Part shown: piece by piece, positions 17,356-26,738 of the stretch
Position numbering within the stretch: position 1 is the first letter of the stretch
Layout: every line of letters begins with the position of its first letter
Source of the DNA: Streptomyces sp. 2114.4
GTDB taxonomy: Bacteria; Actinomycetota; Actinomycetes; Streptomycetales; Streptomycetaceae
DNA: 64,000 bases
Direction of reading: 5' to 3'
Assembly (NCBI RefSeq): GCF_900187385.1
Contig: NZ_FYEY01000001.1
Coordinates: forward strand, 7,564,001-7,628,000
The notes under the pieces: generated by a model
The model's input: the letters and a program-made list of their open reading frames with translations, nothing else
Told to the model about the DNA's origin: nothing
Database searches by the model: none
Program-made: the position numbers and the translations under genes

Positions 17356-18084
17356 TCAGGCAGGCTGGGTCGCCGCGGCGATCCGCTCCTGACGCAGCGC
17401 CTCGTACCAGCGGTCCTCGACCGGCGGCAGCGCATTGACGTCCAGCGCCAGCTTGATCAGCAGGTCGGCGATGTGCGGATTGCGTGCCATCACCGGGCCG
17501 TGCATGTACGTCCCGAAGACGGTGTCGTTCCACGCGCCCTCGTAGCCGTCGCCGACGCCGTTGCCCTTGCCGAACCGCACCTTGGCGAACGGCCGGGCGG
17601 TCTTGCCCAGGTGCGTCACGCCCTGGTGGTTCTCGAAGCCGGTCAGCGGCGGCAGCCCCAACTGCGGGTCGATGTCGGCGAGTACGTCGCCGACGCAGCG
17701 CTCGGCCTCGCCGCGGGTGCTGACCACGTCCAGCAGCCCCAGGCCCTCCTGGCGCTCCCCGAGGTCGTTGATGAATTCATGACCCAGGATCTGGTACCCG
17801 GCACAGACCGAGAAGACGATCGCGCCGTTGGAGACCGCGCGGCTCAGCCCGCCGTCGCGGATCAGCCGCTCGGACGCCAGCCGCTGCGGACGGTCCTCGC
17901 CGCCGCCGATCAGGTAGATGTCGCCGGAGGTGGGAATCTGCTGGTCGGACCGTACGTCCAGGCGCTGGACGTCCAGGCCGCGCTGGCGCGCCCGCCGCTC
18001 CACCACCAGGGCGTTGCCCTGGTCGCCGTACGTGCTCAGCAGGTCCGGGTAGATCCACACCAGGCGCAGGCTGTTGTCACTCAT
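17356..18084 (-). CDS. gatD: Lipid II isoglutaminyl synthase, glutaminase subunit GatD
   Basis: The 242-aa class I (CobB/CobQ-type) amidotransferase has IYLIGGGEDRPQ, the nucleophile Cys in FSVCAGYQILGHEF, and the catalytic His region GTYMHGPVMARNP. Together with MurT it amidates the D-glutamate of the lipid II stem peptide, supplying ammonia from glutamine. ATG is at 18084, 38 nt after the murT stop on the same strand. The order murT-gatD is the standard actinobacterial and firmicute arrangement. Confidence 0.92.
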   Translation of the reverse strand: MSDNSLRLVWIYPDLLSTYGDQGNALVVERRARQRGLDVQRLDVRSDQQIPTSGDIYLIGGGEDRPQRLASERLIRDGGLSRAVSNGAIVFSVCAGYQILGHEFINDLGERQEGLGLLDVVSTRGEAERCVGDVLADIDPQLGLPPLTGFENHQGVTHLGKTARPFAKVRFGKGNGVGDGYEGAWNDTVFGTYMHGPVMARNPHIADLLIKLALDVNALPPVEDRWYEALRQERIAAATQPA

Positions 18085-18122
18085 GCTCGCTCGTCCTTGT
18101 CCCTCACGTCGGTGGACCGCAT

Positions 18123-19361
18123 TCAGTTGCCCACGCGCCGGCGCAGGTCCTGGAAGGCCGTGTAGTTGGCGATGACCTCGATCCGTCCGGGCGGCGCCAT
18201 CCCCACCGCCTCGTCGAGGCTTTCGCACACGTGGAAGTCCAGCCCCGCGACCTCCAGGCGCACCGCCAGGTCCAGCTTGCGGTCGCCGAGTACGAAGATC
18301 GGGTGCCCGGCGAGCCGGGTGTAGTCGACGTCCCACAGCCAGGAGGTGTCCGTGCCGTCCGCGCCGCGGGCGTTCACCGACATGATGACCGGGGTCGGCG
18401 GCGGGTCGATCAGCGAGAACGTCTCCAGCCAGCCGGCCGGGTTCTTCGCCAGCAGCAGCCGCAGCTCCCGCTCCATGAACGTGACCACGTCATAGCGCCC
18501 GGCCACCGCCTGCACCGAGAACATCCGCTCCAGGGCCACCTGCGGCGGCACCCCGAAGGCGGCGGCCACCGCGGCGGACGTCGTGGCGTTCGCCTTGTTG
18601 GCGCGCCCCGGCAGCTGCAGCTTGATGGGCCAGGCGCTGCCGTGCGGGTCCAGGACATGATCGCCGGAGAGAGCCCAGCTGGGCGTGGGACGGCGGAAGC
18701 CGCACTCCGCGCAGAACCAGTCATCGCTCGGCCGCTGCATCACACCACCGCAGGACGGGCACGACCAGGCGTCGTCCTTCCATTCCTGCCCGGCCGCGAC
18801 CCACACCACGTTCGCGGACGACGACGCCGCCCAGACGATCAGCGGGTCGTCCGCGTTGGCGATGATCAGGGCCTTGGAGCCGGCCAGGCCCTCCCGCCAG
18901 TGCTCGGCCAGCATCCGGGTCTCCGCGGCGCGGTCGAGCTGGTCGCGCGAGAGGTTCAGCAGCGCTATGGCCTTCGGTGTCACATCGCGTGCCACACCGG
19001 CGAGGTACTTCTCGTCCACCTCGATGACGCCGTACTTGGCGTCCGATCCACCGGCCAGCGCGGAGGTGATACCCGCCGGCATGTTGGCGCCGAGCGCGTT
19101 GGAGACCACCGGCCCACTGGCCCGCAGAGCCTCCGCGATCAGTCGCGTCGTGGTCGTCTTGCCGTTGGTCGCCGACACCAGGATGACGTCCAAGTGCCGT
19201 GCCAGCCGCGCCAGCAGGTCGGGGTCGAGCTTGAGCGCCACCCGGCCACCGATCACCGATCCGCTGCCGCGGCCCGCCGCGCGCGACACCGCCGCCGCGG
19301 CCTTGCCCGCCGTCACGGCCAGCTTGGCCCGCGGCGACAGCGGCTCCGTGTTGCCTGCCAT
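18123..19361 (-). CDS. murT: Lipid II isoglutaminyl synthase subunit MurT
   Basis: The 412-aa Mur-ligase-like protein has the P-loop ATNGKTTTT (about 64-72), VDEKYLAGVARDVTPKAIALLNLSRDQLDR, and the inserted zinc ribbon CPSCGGV...WFCAECGF that sets MurT apart from MurC-F. The C-terminal DUF1727 part includes MSVNARGADGTDTSWLWDVDY. It activates the D-Glu carboxylate of lipid II with ATP for amidation by GatD, at the inner membrane face. ATG 19361 follows an AAGGAGGATCAAGG region; a start 7 codons further up is less likely. Confidence 0.92.
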   Translation of the reverse strand: MAGNTEPLSPRAKLAVTAGKAAAAVSRAAGRGSGSVIGGRVALKLDPDLLARLARHLDVILVSATNGKTTTTRLIAEALRASGPVVSNALGANMPAGITSALAGGSDAKYGVIEVDEKYLAGVARDVTPKAIALLNLSRDQLDRAAETRMLAEHWREGLAGSKALIIANADDPLIVWAASSSANVVWVAAGQEWKDDAWSCPSCGGVMQRPSDDWFCAECGFRRPTPSWALSGDHVLDPHGSAWPIKLQLPGRANKANATTSAAVAAAFGVPPQVALERMFSVQAVAGRYDVVTFMERELRLLLAKNPAGWLETFSLIDPPPTPVIMSVNARGADGTDTSWLWDVDYTRLAGHPIFVLGDRKLDLAVRLEVAGLDFHVCESLDEAVGMAPPGRIEVIANYTAFQDLRRRVGN

Positions 19362-19546
19362 CGTCCTTGATCCTCCTTGCATCCGGCGCCCGCCTGCCCT
19401 GAGGCTGCCGGTGGAACGCTTCCTCCGCAGCCGATGACCGGCCGAGGCTTCGGTCGGGGATCAGCCTATCGAGATCCGGCGCCGGGCCCGAACCCCGCCA
19501 CCCGTCCGGCGACATCCCGGGCGCGCCGGACCGTACGCTTACCCCC

Positions 19547-20104
19547 ATGCCCGACCGCACCATCCCCGGCTCCTCCGGCCGGATCCGCCCCCTGCGCCTG
19601 CTCGGCGATCCGGCTCTGACCGCACCCTGCCGGGAGGTCACCACCTTCGACGGCGAGCTGGCCCGGCTGGTCGAGGACATGTACGCGACGATGTACGCCG
19701 CCCACGGTGTGGGCCTCGCCGCCAATCAGATCGGCGTCCCGCTGCGGGTCTTCGTCTACGACTGCCCCGACGACGAGGACCGCCGCCATCTGGGGCACCT
19801 CGTCAACCCCCGGCTCGTCGAGACCGACGGCCCGGTCATCCGCGGGCCCGAGGGCTGTCTCTCGCTGCCCGGCATCGAGGCCGGCACCCCTCGCCACGAC
19901 CACACCGTGGTGACCGGGTTCGGCGTCACCGGTGAGCCCAGGACCGTGACCGGCACCGGCTTCTTCGCCCGCTGCCTCCAGCACGAGTGCGACCACCTCG
20001 ACGGCGGGCTGTACGTCGACCACCTCACCGGGCTGCGCCGCCGCCGGGCGCTGCGCGCGGCGGCCAGGGCCCCGTGGGCCGCGACGGAGGCGCCCGGCCG
20101 CTGA
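19547..20104 (+). CDS. def: Peptide deformylase
   Basis: The 185-aa protein has all three metal-site motifs: GVGLAANQIG (54-63), EGCLSLPG with the ligand Cys (102-109) and HECDH (146-150). It removes the formyl group from nascent N-terminal methionine. The C-terminal LRRRRALRAAARAP is a basic extension seen in streptomycete paralogues. The gene is monocistronic; its stop lies in the loop of a long hairpin. It is not next to fmt, so it is likely a secondary def copy, which is an inference from context. Confidence 0.93.
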   Translation: MPDRTIPGSSGRIRPLRLLGDPALTAPCREVTTFDGELARLVEDMYATMYAAHGVGLAANQIGVPLRVFVYDCPDDEDRRHLGHLVNPRLVETDGPVIRGPEGCLSLPGIEAGTPRHDHTVVTGFGVTGEPRTVTGTGFFARCLQHECDHLDGGLYVDHLTGLRRRRALRAAARAPWAATEAPGR

Positions 20105-20120
20105 ACGGCCAGGCGCCTCC
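20086..20120. terminator. Terminator hairpin containing the def stop codon in its loop
   Basis: GGAGGCGCCCGGCCG (20086-20100) and CGGCCAGGCGCCTCC (20106-20120) pair over 15 positions with one mismatch. The 5-nt loop holds the TGA of def. It lies between the convergent def and tetR genes. Confidence 0.75.
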
Positions 20121-20168
20121 CGTCGTCTCACCCTCCGGCGCTCAAGAGCCGGGGTTCCCAAGCCGGGC

Positions 20169-20816
20169 TCAGAAGCCGGGGCCGCCCTCGCGGTCCTCGA
20201 CCGCGGCCAGCCGGCCCCAGAGCAGATCGGCCAGCTGGGTGACCAACTGCTCGCGTGAACAAGGGCGTTCGCGCAGCCACCAGTCGCCCGCCCCGTGCAT
20301 CATGCCGACGATGCCGTGGCCCCATACGCGTGCCCGCAGCTCGCCGCCCGGTCCCAGGTCGAGCCGGTCTGTGATCACCTTGGCCAGCTCCTCGCCGAGC
20401 CGGCGCAGCAGCGGTGCGGAGTGCCGTCCGACGTCGAAGCCGGACTCCGACGCGTTGTCCTCGTCCGACGGGTGCATCAGGAAGCGGTACACCTGCGGCC
20501 GGGCCTCGATCGCGAGCAGGTAGGCGTCGAGGGTGGCCTCGACCCGGTCCCGGCGCAGGACGGGTGCGTCCAGCGCGGTCGCCAGATTGGCCAGCAAGGC
20601 GTCGGTGTGCCGTACGGCGAGGGCGCGGTACAGACCACCCTTGTCGCCGAAGTGCCGGTAGAGGATCGGCTTGGTGATGCCGGCCTCGGCGGCGATGGCG
20701 TTCATCGATGCGTCCGGGCCGTCGCGCAGCACGATGCGCTCGGCGGCCTCCAGCAGCTCCCGCCGTCTGCGCTCGGTCGCCGTCTGCTGGCGGCCGCTGT
20801 GCTCGGTGCTTTCCAT
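20169..20816 (-). CDS. TetR family regulator, probable repressor of acyl-CoA dehydrogenase
   Basis: ATG at 20816 gives 215 aa. The helix-turn-helix region about 20-62 (RRRELLEAAERIVLRDGPDASMNAIAAEAGITKPILYRHFGDKGGLYRAL) is canonical TetR, followed by an all-helical ligand domain. It is divergent from an acyl-CoA dehydrogenase gene, and the shared 163-nt intergenic region contains two short inverted repeats fit for TetR binding. A role in fatty acid or related acyl-CoA catabolism is inferred from this pairing; the inducer is unknown. Confidence 0.85.
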   Translation of the reverse strand: MESTEHSGRQQTATERRRRELLEAAERIVLRDGPDASMNAIAAEAGITKPILYRHFGDKGGLYRALAVRHTDALLANLATALDAPVLRRDRVEATLDAYLLAIEARPQVYRFLMHPSDEDNASESGFDVGRHSAPLLRRLGEELAKVITDRLDLGPGGELRARVWGHGIVGMMHGAGDWWLRERPCSREQLVTQLADLLWGRLAAVEDREGGPGF

Positions 20817-20899
20817 GGTCGTGCTCCCCACCCTTGTGAATCCGTGGCGCTCGCGCAACGTAACACCCGATCTCCACGGTGAATTCGTTCTCAGGGGAG

Positions 20900-20948
20900 T
20901 TGACATCTCCTACTGGTGAGTAACACACTGCGGGTTACCGCTAGTAAC
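20900..20948 (+). promoter_or_regulatory. Promoter-operator region of acyl-CoA dehydrogenase gene
   Basis: TTGACA at 20900-20905 is a perfect -35. Just downstream are TACTGGTGAGTA (20911-20922; TACT/AGTA arms) and GTTAC-CGCTA-GTAAC (20934-20948). These are likely sites for the divergent TetR protein. A TAACAC at 20921-20926 is the only -10 candidate and its spacing (15 nt) is short. Confidence 0.5.
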
Positions 20949-20979
20949 AACAGTAATGCCAGGCAGCAGTGGAGGGGAC

Positions 20980-22206
20980 ATGGCCGAGTTCACCATGGAG
21001 CTCAACGACGAGCAGAAGGAAGTCCGTGACTGGGTTCACGGCTTCGCCGCGGACGTCATGCGCCCCGCCGCCGCCGAATGGGACGAGCGCGAGGAGACCC
21101 CCTGGCCGGTCATCCAGGAAGCCGCCAAGATCGGTCTGTACTCGCTGGACTTCTACGCCCAGCAATTCTTCGACCCCACCGGCCTCGGTATCCCCATGTC
21201 CATGGAGGAGCTGTTCTGGGGGGACGCCGGTATCGGCCTGTCGATCGTGGGCACCGGACTCGCTGCCGTCGGGGTGCTCGCGAACGGCACCGAGGAGCAG
21301 ATCGGTACCTGGATCCCGCAGATGTACGGAGACGTCGACGACGTGAAGGTCGCGGCCTTCTGCTCGTCGGAACCGGACGCCGGCTCGGACGTCGCCGCGA
21401 TGCGCACCCGCGCGGTCTACGACGAGGCCAAGGACGAGTGGGTGCTGAGCGGCACCAAGACGTGGGCCACCAACGGAGGCATCGCCAACGTCCATGTCGT
21501 CGTCGCGGCCGTGGACCCCGGCCTCGGCTCCAAGGGTCACGCGTCCTTCATCGTCCCCCCGGACACCCCTGGTCTCTCCCAGGGGCAGAAGTTCAAGAAG
21601 CACGGCATCCGTGCCTCGCACACCGCCGAGGTCGTCCTGGAGGACGTCCGGGTCCCCGGCCACTGCCTGCTCGGCGGCAAGGAGAAGCTGGACGAACGTC
21701 TCGCCCGTGCCCGCGAGAAGGCCAGGAGTGGTGGCGAGCGCGTGAAGAACGCCGCCATGGCCACCTTTGAGGCCTCCCGCCCCGCCGTCGGCGCGATGGC
21801 GGTCGGCACCGCCCGTGCGGCCTACGAAGAGGCCCTGGAGTATGCCAAGACCCGCTCCCAGTTCGGCCGCCCGATCATCGACAACCAGGGCGTGGCCTTC
21901 CAGCTCGCCGATATGCGCACCCAGATCGACGCCGCCCGTCTGTTGGTCTGGCGCGCTTCCTGGATGGCGGTGACCGGTAAGCCGTTCACCTCCGCCGAGG
22001 GCTCCATGTCCAAGCTCTTTGCCAGCGAGGTCGCCAAAAAGGTCACCGCCCAGGCCGTACAGATCCTCGGCGGCAACGGTTTCACCCGCGAATACCCGGT
22101 CGAGCGGATGCATCGCGACGCGGCCATTTATACGATTTTCGAGGGCACCAGTGAAATCCAGCGACTGGTGATCGCCCGGACGGTTTCGGGAATGCCGATC
22201 CGCTGA
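20980..22206 (+). CDS. Acyl-CoA dehydrogenase
   Basis: The 408-aa flavoprotein starts MAEFTMELNDEQKEVRDWVHGF. Family blocks include AAFCSSEPDAGSDVAAMRTRAV and WVLSGTKTWATNGGIANVHVV (FAD and substrate contacts), RSQFGRPIIDNQGVAFQLADM, and the C-terminal AVQILGGNGFTREYPVERMHRDAAIYTIFEGTSEIQRLVIAR with the catalytic Glu (YTIFEGT). It oxidises acyl-CoA to enoyl-CoA, passing electrons to ETF. ATG 20980 is preferred because it lies past the operator sites. The gene ends at a rho-independent-like hairpin with a T4 tail. Confidence 0.92.
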   Translation: MAEFTMELNDEQKEVRDWVHGFAADVMRPAAAEWDEREETPWPVIQEAAKIGLYSLDFYAQQFFDPTGLGIPMSMEELFWGDAGIGLSIVGTGLAAVGVLANGTEEQIGTWIPQMYGDVDDVKVAAFCSSEPDAGSDVAAMRTRAVYDEAKDEWVLSGTKTWATNGGIANVHVVVAAVDPGLGSKGHASFIVPPDTPGLSQGQKFKKHGIRASHTAEVVLEDVRVPGHCLLGGKEKLDERLARAREKARSGGERVKNAAMATFEASRPAVGAMAVGTARAAYEEALEYAKTRSQFGRPIIDNQGVAFQLADMRTQIDAARLLVWRASWMAVTGKPFTSAEGSMSKLFASEVAKKVTAQAVQILGGNGFTREYPVERMHRDAAIYTIFEGTSEIQRLVIARTVSGMPIR

Positions 22207-22248
22207 GGTGTGCGTGCCATGGCGCGCGCGGAGTTTTCTTTCGTGTGG

Positions 22249-22276
22249 GCCCCGTCCGGTTTCGGGCGGGGCTTTT
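22249..22276 (+). terminator. Rho-independent-like terminator
   Basis: GCCCCGTCCG (22249-22258), loop GTTT, CGGGCGGGGC (22263-22272), then TTTT. It lies 42 nt after the acyl-CoA dehydrogenase stop. Confidence 0.85.
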
Positions 22277-22734
22277 CGCGTGCCGTTTCTTCCGGGCGTC
22301 AAAATGCGGTTACGGGAGATTCCGGGGGATCAGCTCGGGGGGGCGGGGGTGAACGGGGATACGTCGGTGGTGCGCCGAGGATGCGCCGGGGCGGGGCAGG
22401 AGCCAGGGTGCGCCCGGGCGGCATGCGGCGCGCATGACGGCGGCCGGTGTACGCGGAGGGCCTGGCCGCGGGGCGCCGAAAAGCGCTCATGCAACCTTCA
22501 ACCAGTGGGTGAGGGCTGGTTTGTCGTCATCGGTGCGGATGTCGGCGTCGTTGCCGGCGGCAGGCGAGTGTCATGCCTTGAGTTGGCGAAACCTATAACG
22601 TCGCCGCGGTTCTCGGCAGGCAACGGCGCATTGCTTCCCCGTGCCGCGGCCGTCGCCCTCGCTGAATGACGGCGCCCGAGGGTGCGAACAATGGGCTGGT
22701 TGCCGTAAGTGGTAATCATGCGTCCGGTAAGGGG

Positions 22735-22763
22735 GCCCCACCGCAAGGGAGTTGTGGTGGGGC
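22735..22763. other. Stem-loop of unknown role
   Basis: GCCCCACCGCAA (22735-22746) and TTGTGGTGGGGC (22752-22763) pair over 12 positions with one G-T wobble around a GGGAG loop. It lies about 160 nt upstream of the proposed gcl promoter and far from any gene end. It could end an unseen small RNA. Confidence 0.5.
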
Positions 22764-22923
22764 TCCGTCGTGTCGCGTCGTACGGCCGCTGGTCGTATGG
22801 CTGCCCCCTGCCTCCCGTCCGCCGCCCGCAGTGGCTGCCCGTGCCTCCGTGGTGGTGCGCCACCGTGCACCCGCCCCACCTGTGCCGCACCGCCGGCCTC
22901 CGCGCCGGAGGTCCGGCCTCCCC

Positions 22924-22993
22924 TTGACGGGTGGGTCGCCGCACTCTACTTTCCTTCCATAAAGCAAAATATTAATTCCATGATGCGGAATTA
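22924..22993 (+). promoter_or_regulatory. gcl promoter with downstream operator palindrome
   Basis: TTGACG (22924-22929), a 17-nt spacer and TACTTT (22947-22952) form a good housekeeping-type promoter. Just after it TAATTCC (22973-22979), 7 nt, and GGAATTA (22987-22993) form a perfect inverted repeat in an AT-rich patch unusual for this genome. The position suggests repression of gcl; an AllR/IclR-type repressor is a guess from the known control of glyoxylate and allantoin genes. Confidence 0.6.
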
Positions 22994-23050
22994 CGTCCCT
23001 CCGGCCCTTCGCTGGAGCTTGCCCGTGACAGGTCGACGCAGGAGTACTCG

Positions 23051-24832
<1,782 letters not shown>

Positions 24833-24879
24833 CGCAAGCAGCTCAAGGTCTGACCCCGCCCGCCGCGCACCGGTGTCAT

Positions 24880-24924
24880 GACCGGCGGCGCCGTGACTGC
24901 CGCAGCGCGGTCACGGCGCCGGTC
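24880..24924. terminator. Terminator hairpin between gcl and the P450 gene
   Basis: GACCGGCGGCGCCGTGAC (about 24880-24897) pairs with GTCACGGCGCCGGTC (24910-24924), with a 3-nt bulge on the left arm. It sits between convergent genes and can serve both. Confidence 0.7.
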
Positions 24925-24929
24925 CGCCG

Positions 24930-26246
24930 TCACGGGCCGAGGACCACCGGGAGGCCGGCCGGCCCGTGCATCAGGCGGGTGTGACGCCACTCCAGTGCGT
25001 CCCAACCGTCCACCGCCGGCCGGATTCCCGGGAAACGCGTCAGCAGCACCTCGAAGGCGATGCGGGCCTCGAGGCGGGCCAGCGGCGCACCGAGGCAGTG
25101 GTGCGGGCCGTGTCCGAACGAGAGATGACCGCCCGGGCGGTCGGGGCCCGGGATTCCCTCCGGGGAGCGGGGGCGGCGGGGACGGTCCGGAGAGGCGGGA
25201 GCGTCCGCGTCCCATGCCTTTGTTGCCTCCGCCGGCTCCGTTCGCTCCGTACGGCGGTGACGGTCGAGGCGTACCTCGTCCGGCGCGACGAACCGTGCGG
25301 GATCGCGATTGGCGGCTCCCAGGGACACCAGCACCACCTCTCCCGCGCTGATCCGGGCGCCGCCGAGGTCGAAGGTTTTGGTGGCGAAGCGGAAGGTCGC
25401 GAGCGTGATCGGGGAGTCGTAGCGCAGGAATTCCTCGACCGCGGCGGGGAGCAGACCGGGATCGGCCCGGAGACGGGAGCGGAGCGCGTCGTCCTGGAGC
25501 AACGCCACCATGCCGTTGCCGATGAGATGGGTGGTGGTCTCGTGACCCGCGACCACCAACAGCACGGCCAGGGAGACGAGTTCGGCTTCGGACAGCCGGT
25601 CGGCCTCGTCCCGGGCGGCGATCAGGCCGCTGAGGACGTCGTCCCCCAGGTGTTCGCGCCGGGCCGCGATCAGCCGCGTCATATAGTCGCTGAGGGCGTG
25701 CGACGCGCGGTCCACGGCGTCCGGGTCCGCCGCGGCGAACAGGTCATGGGACCAGCGCCGGACCGCCGCACGGTCCGGCTCCGGCACCCCCAGCAGTTCG
25801 CTGATCACCGTGATCGGCAGTGGCTCGGCGAACCCCTCGACGAGGTCCGCCTGCCCGCGCGCGGCCAGTGCGTCGGCCAGTTCCTCCGCGATCGCACGGA
25901 TACGGGGCTCCAGCCGTGCCACCGCCGCCGGAGTGAACGCCTTCATCGCCAGCCTCCGCAGCCGGCCGTGGTCCGGCGGGTCGGTGGCGAGCATGGTGCG
26001 GCTCACGGCGGGGGCCAGCCGGCGGTTGCCGGGCCGGTCGGCGAAGTAGCGGGCGGTGTCCTTCGACAGCCGGGCATCCGCCAGCGCCGCTCTGGCCTCC
26101 GCCCATCCGGTGACGACCCAGGTCGTACGGCCGTTGTCCGTAGGTACCCGCTGTACCGGGCCGCGCGCCCGCAGGGCGGCGAGCAGCGGATACGGGTCCC
26201 GGGAGAACTCGGCTGAGTCCAGGGGGTTGTTCACGGTCGGCCTCAT
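24930..26246 (-). CDS. Cytochrome P450 with an unusual insertion before the heme loop
   Basis: The 438-aa protein has the I-helix AGHETTTH, K-helix EEFLRYD (ExxR), NRDPARF and the heme loop FGHGPHHCLGAPLARLE with the ligand Cys, so it is a soluble bacterial P450 related to the CYP105/107 group. Between VRLDRHRR and GGHLSFGHG an extra, charged, Pro-rich segment of about 38 residues is inserted, absent from typical members. It would need a ferredoxin from elsewhere; none is adjacent. A GTG at 26234 with GAGG is an alternative start. Confidence 0.88.
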   Translation of the reverse strand: MRPTVNNPLDSAEFSRDPYPLLAALRARGPVQRVPTDNGRTTWVVTGWAEARAALADARLSKDTARYFADRPGNRRLAPAVSRTMLATDPPDHGRLRRLAMKAFTPAAVARLEPRIRAIAEELADALAARGQADLVEGFAEPLPITVISELLGVPEPDRAAVRRWSHDLFAAADPDAVDRASHALSDYMTRLIAARREHLGDDVLSGLIAARDEADRLSEAELVSLAVLLVVAGHETTTHLIGNGMVALLQDDALRSRLRADPGLLPAAVEEFLRYDSPITLATFRFATKTFDLGGARISAGEVVLVSLGAANRDPARFVAPDEVRLDRHRRTERTEPAEATKAWDADAPASPDRPRRPRSPEGIPGPDRPGGHLSFGHGPHHCLGAPLARLEARIAFEVLLTRFPGIRPAVDGWDALEWRHTRLMHGPAGLPVVLGP

Positions 26247-26400
26247 GGTTCCGTCGGGGAGGCCGGTTCCGGGGCGCTGTGGAGCGGTTCCGCGCGGCCC
26301 CGGCCACCGGCCGGCCTGGTGAGTGCTTGCAGGGACAAGGATTGCTGCTCATGGCGGCTGCCGAGGTGCGCGACCAGAAAGCCCGGCGCACGCTGGATGC

Positions 26401-26628
26401 ATGTCCGAGCATCCGCCTGTCATCGTGCACCCGCCGACCCCATCGGGTGGCCGGCGGGTGACCGTACGTGGGCAGATCGTGGGCCTGGCCCACGGCCGTG
26501 GCGATGTCGCCGAATTCCTCCGCCGCGCGGGTGTCGCCGGTCCGGCCGAGGACATTGCGCTGGACGACCCCCGGCTCGTCGAATGGCGCGGCGGCTCGCT
26601 GGACGACTGGCCGATGCCACCGGCCTGA
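26401..26628 (+). CDS. Small conserved protein of unknown function
   Basis: An ATG at 26401 opens 75 codons: MSEHPPVIVHPPTPSGGRR followed by VTVRGQIVGLAHGRGDVAEFLRRAG and ending DWPMPPA. I recall similar 70-80 aa streptomycete proteins, all without a known role. It is soluble, with a Pro-rich N-terminus, one likely strand-helix unit and an acidic end. It lies 110 nt before the adaA-alkA gene on the same strand and could be cotranscribed. The ribosome-binding site is weak. Confidence 0.6.
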   Translation: MSEHPPVIVHPPTPSGGRRVTVRGQIVGLAHGRGDVAEFLRRAGVAGPAEDIALDDPRLVEWRGGSLDDWPMPPA

Positions 26629-26738
26629 CCGGGGCGAAGACCGGGGGACGAGCGGGGCCAGACGCCTTCGCCGGGCTCGAGCACGCCGTCCGATTTCCGC
26701 CAGCACCGCCGCGCGACCTGCGGCACAGTGGACCTGTG

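Larger units (their letters stand above)
22207..23050. other. Long intergenic region upstream of gcl
   Basis: This 844-nt region holds the terminator of the acyl-CoA dehydrogenase gene (22249-22276), a second imperfect hairpin (22735-22763) and a gcl promoter with operator-like palindrome (22924-22993). The stretch 22280-22730 shows open frames on both strands but none with a ribosome-binding site or typical codon use. No RNA family was recognised. Confidence 0.5.

Noticed and set aside
22208..22669. Open frames between acyl-CoA dehydrogenase and gcl
   Set aside because: They run through the terminator hairpin, lack ribosome-binding sites and show no motif.
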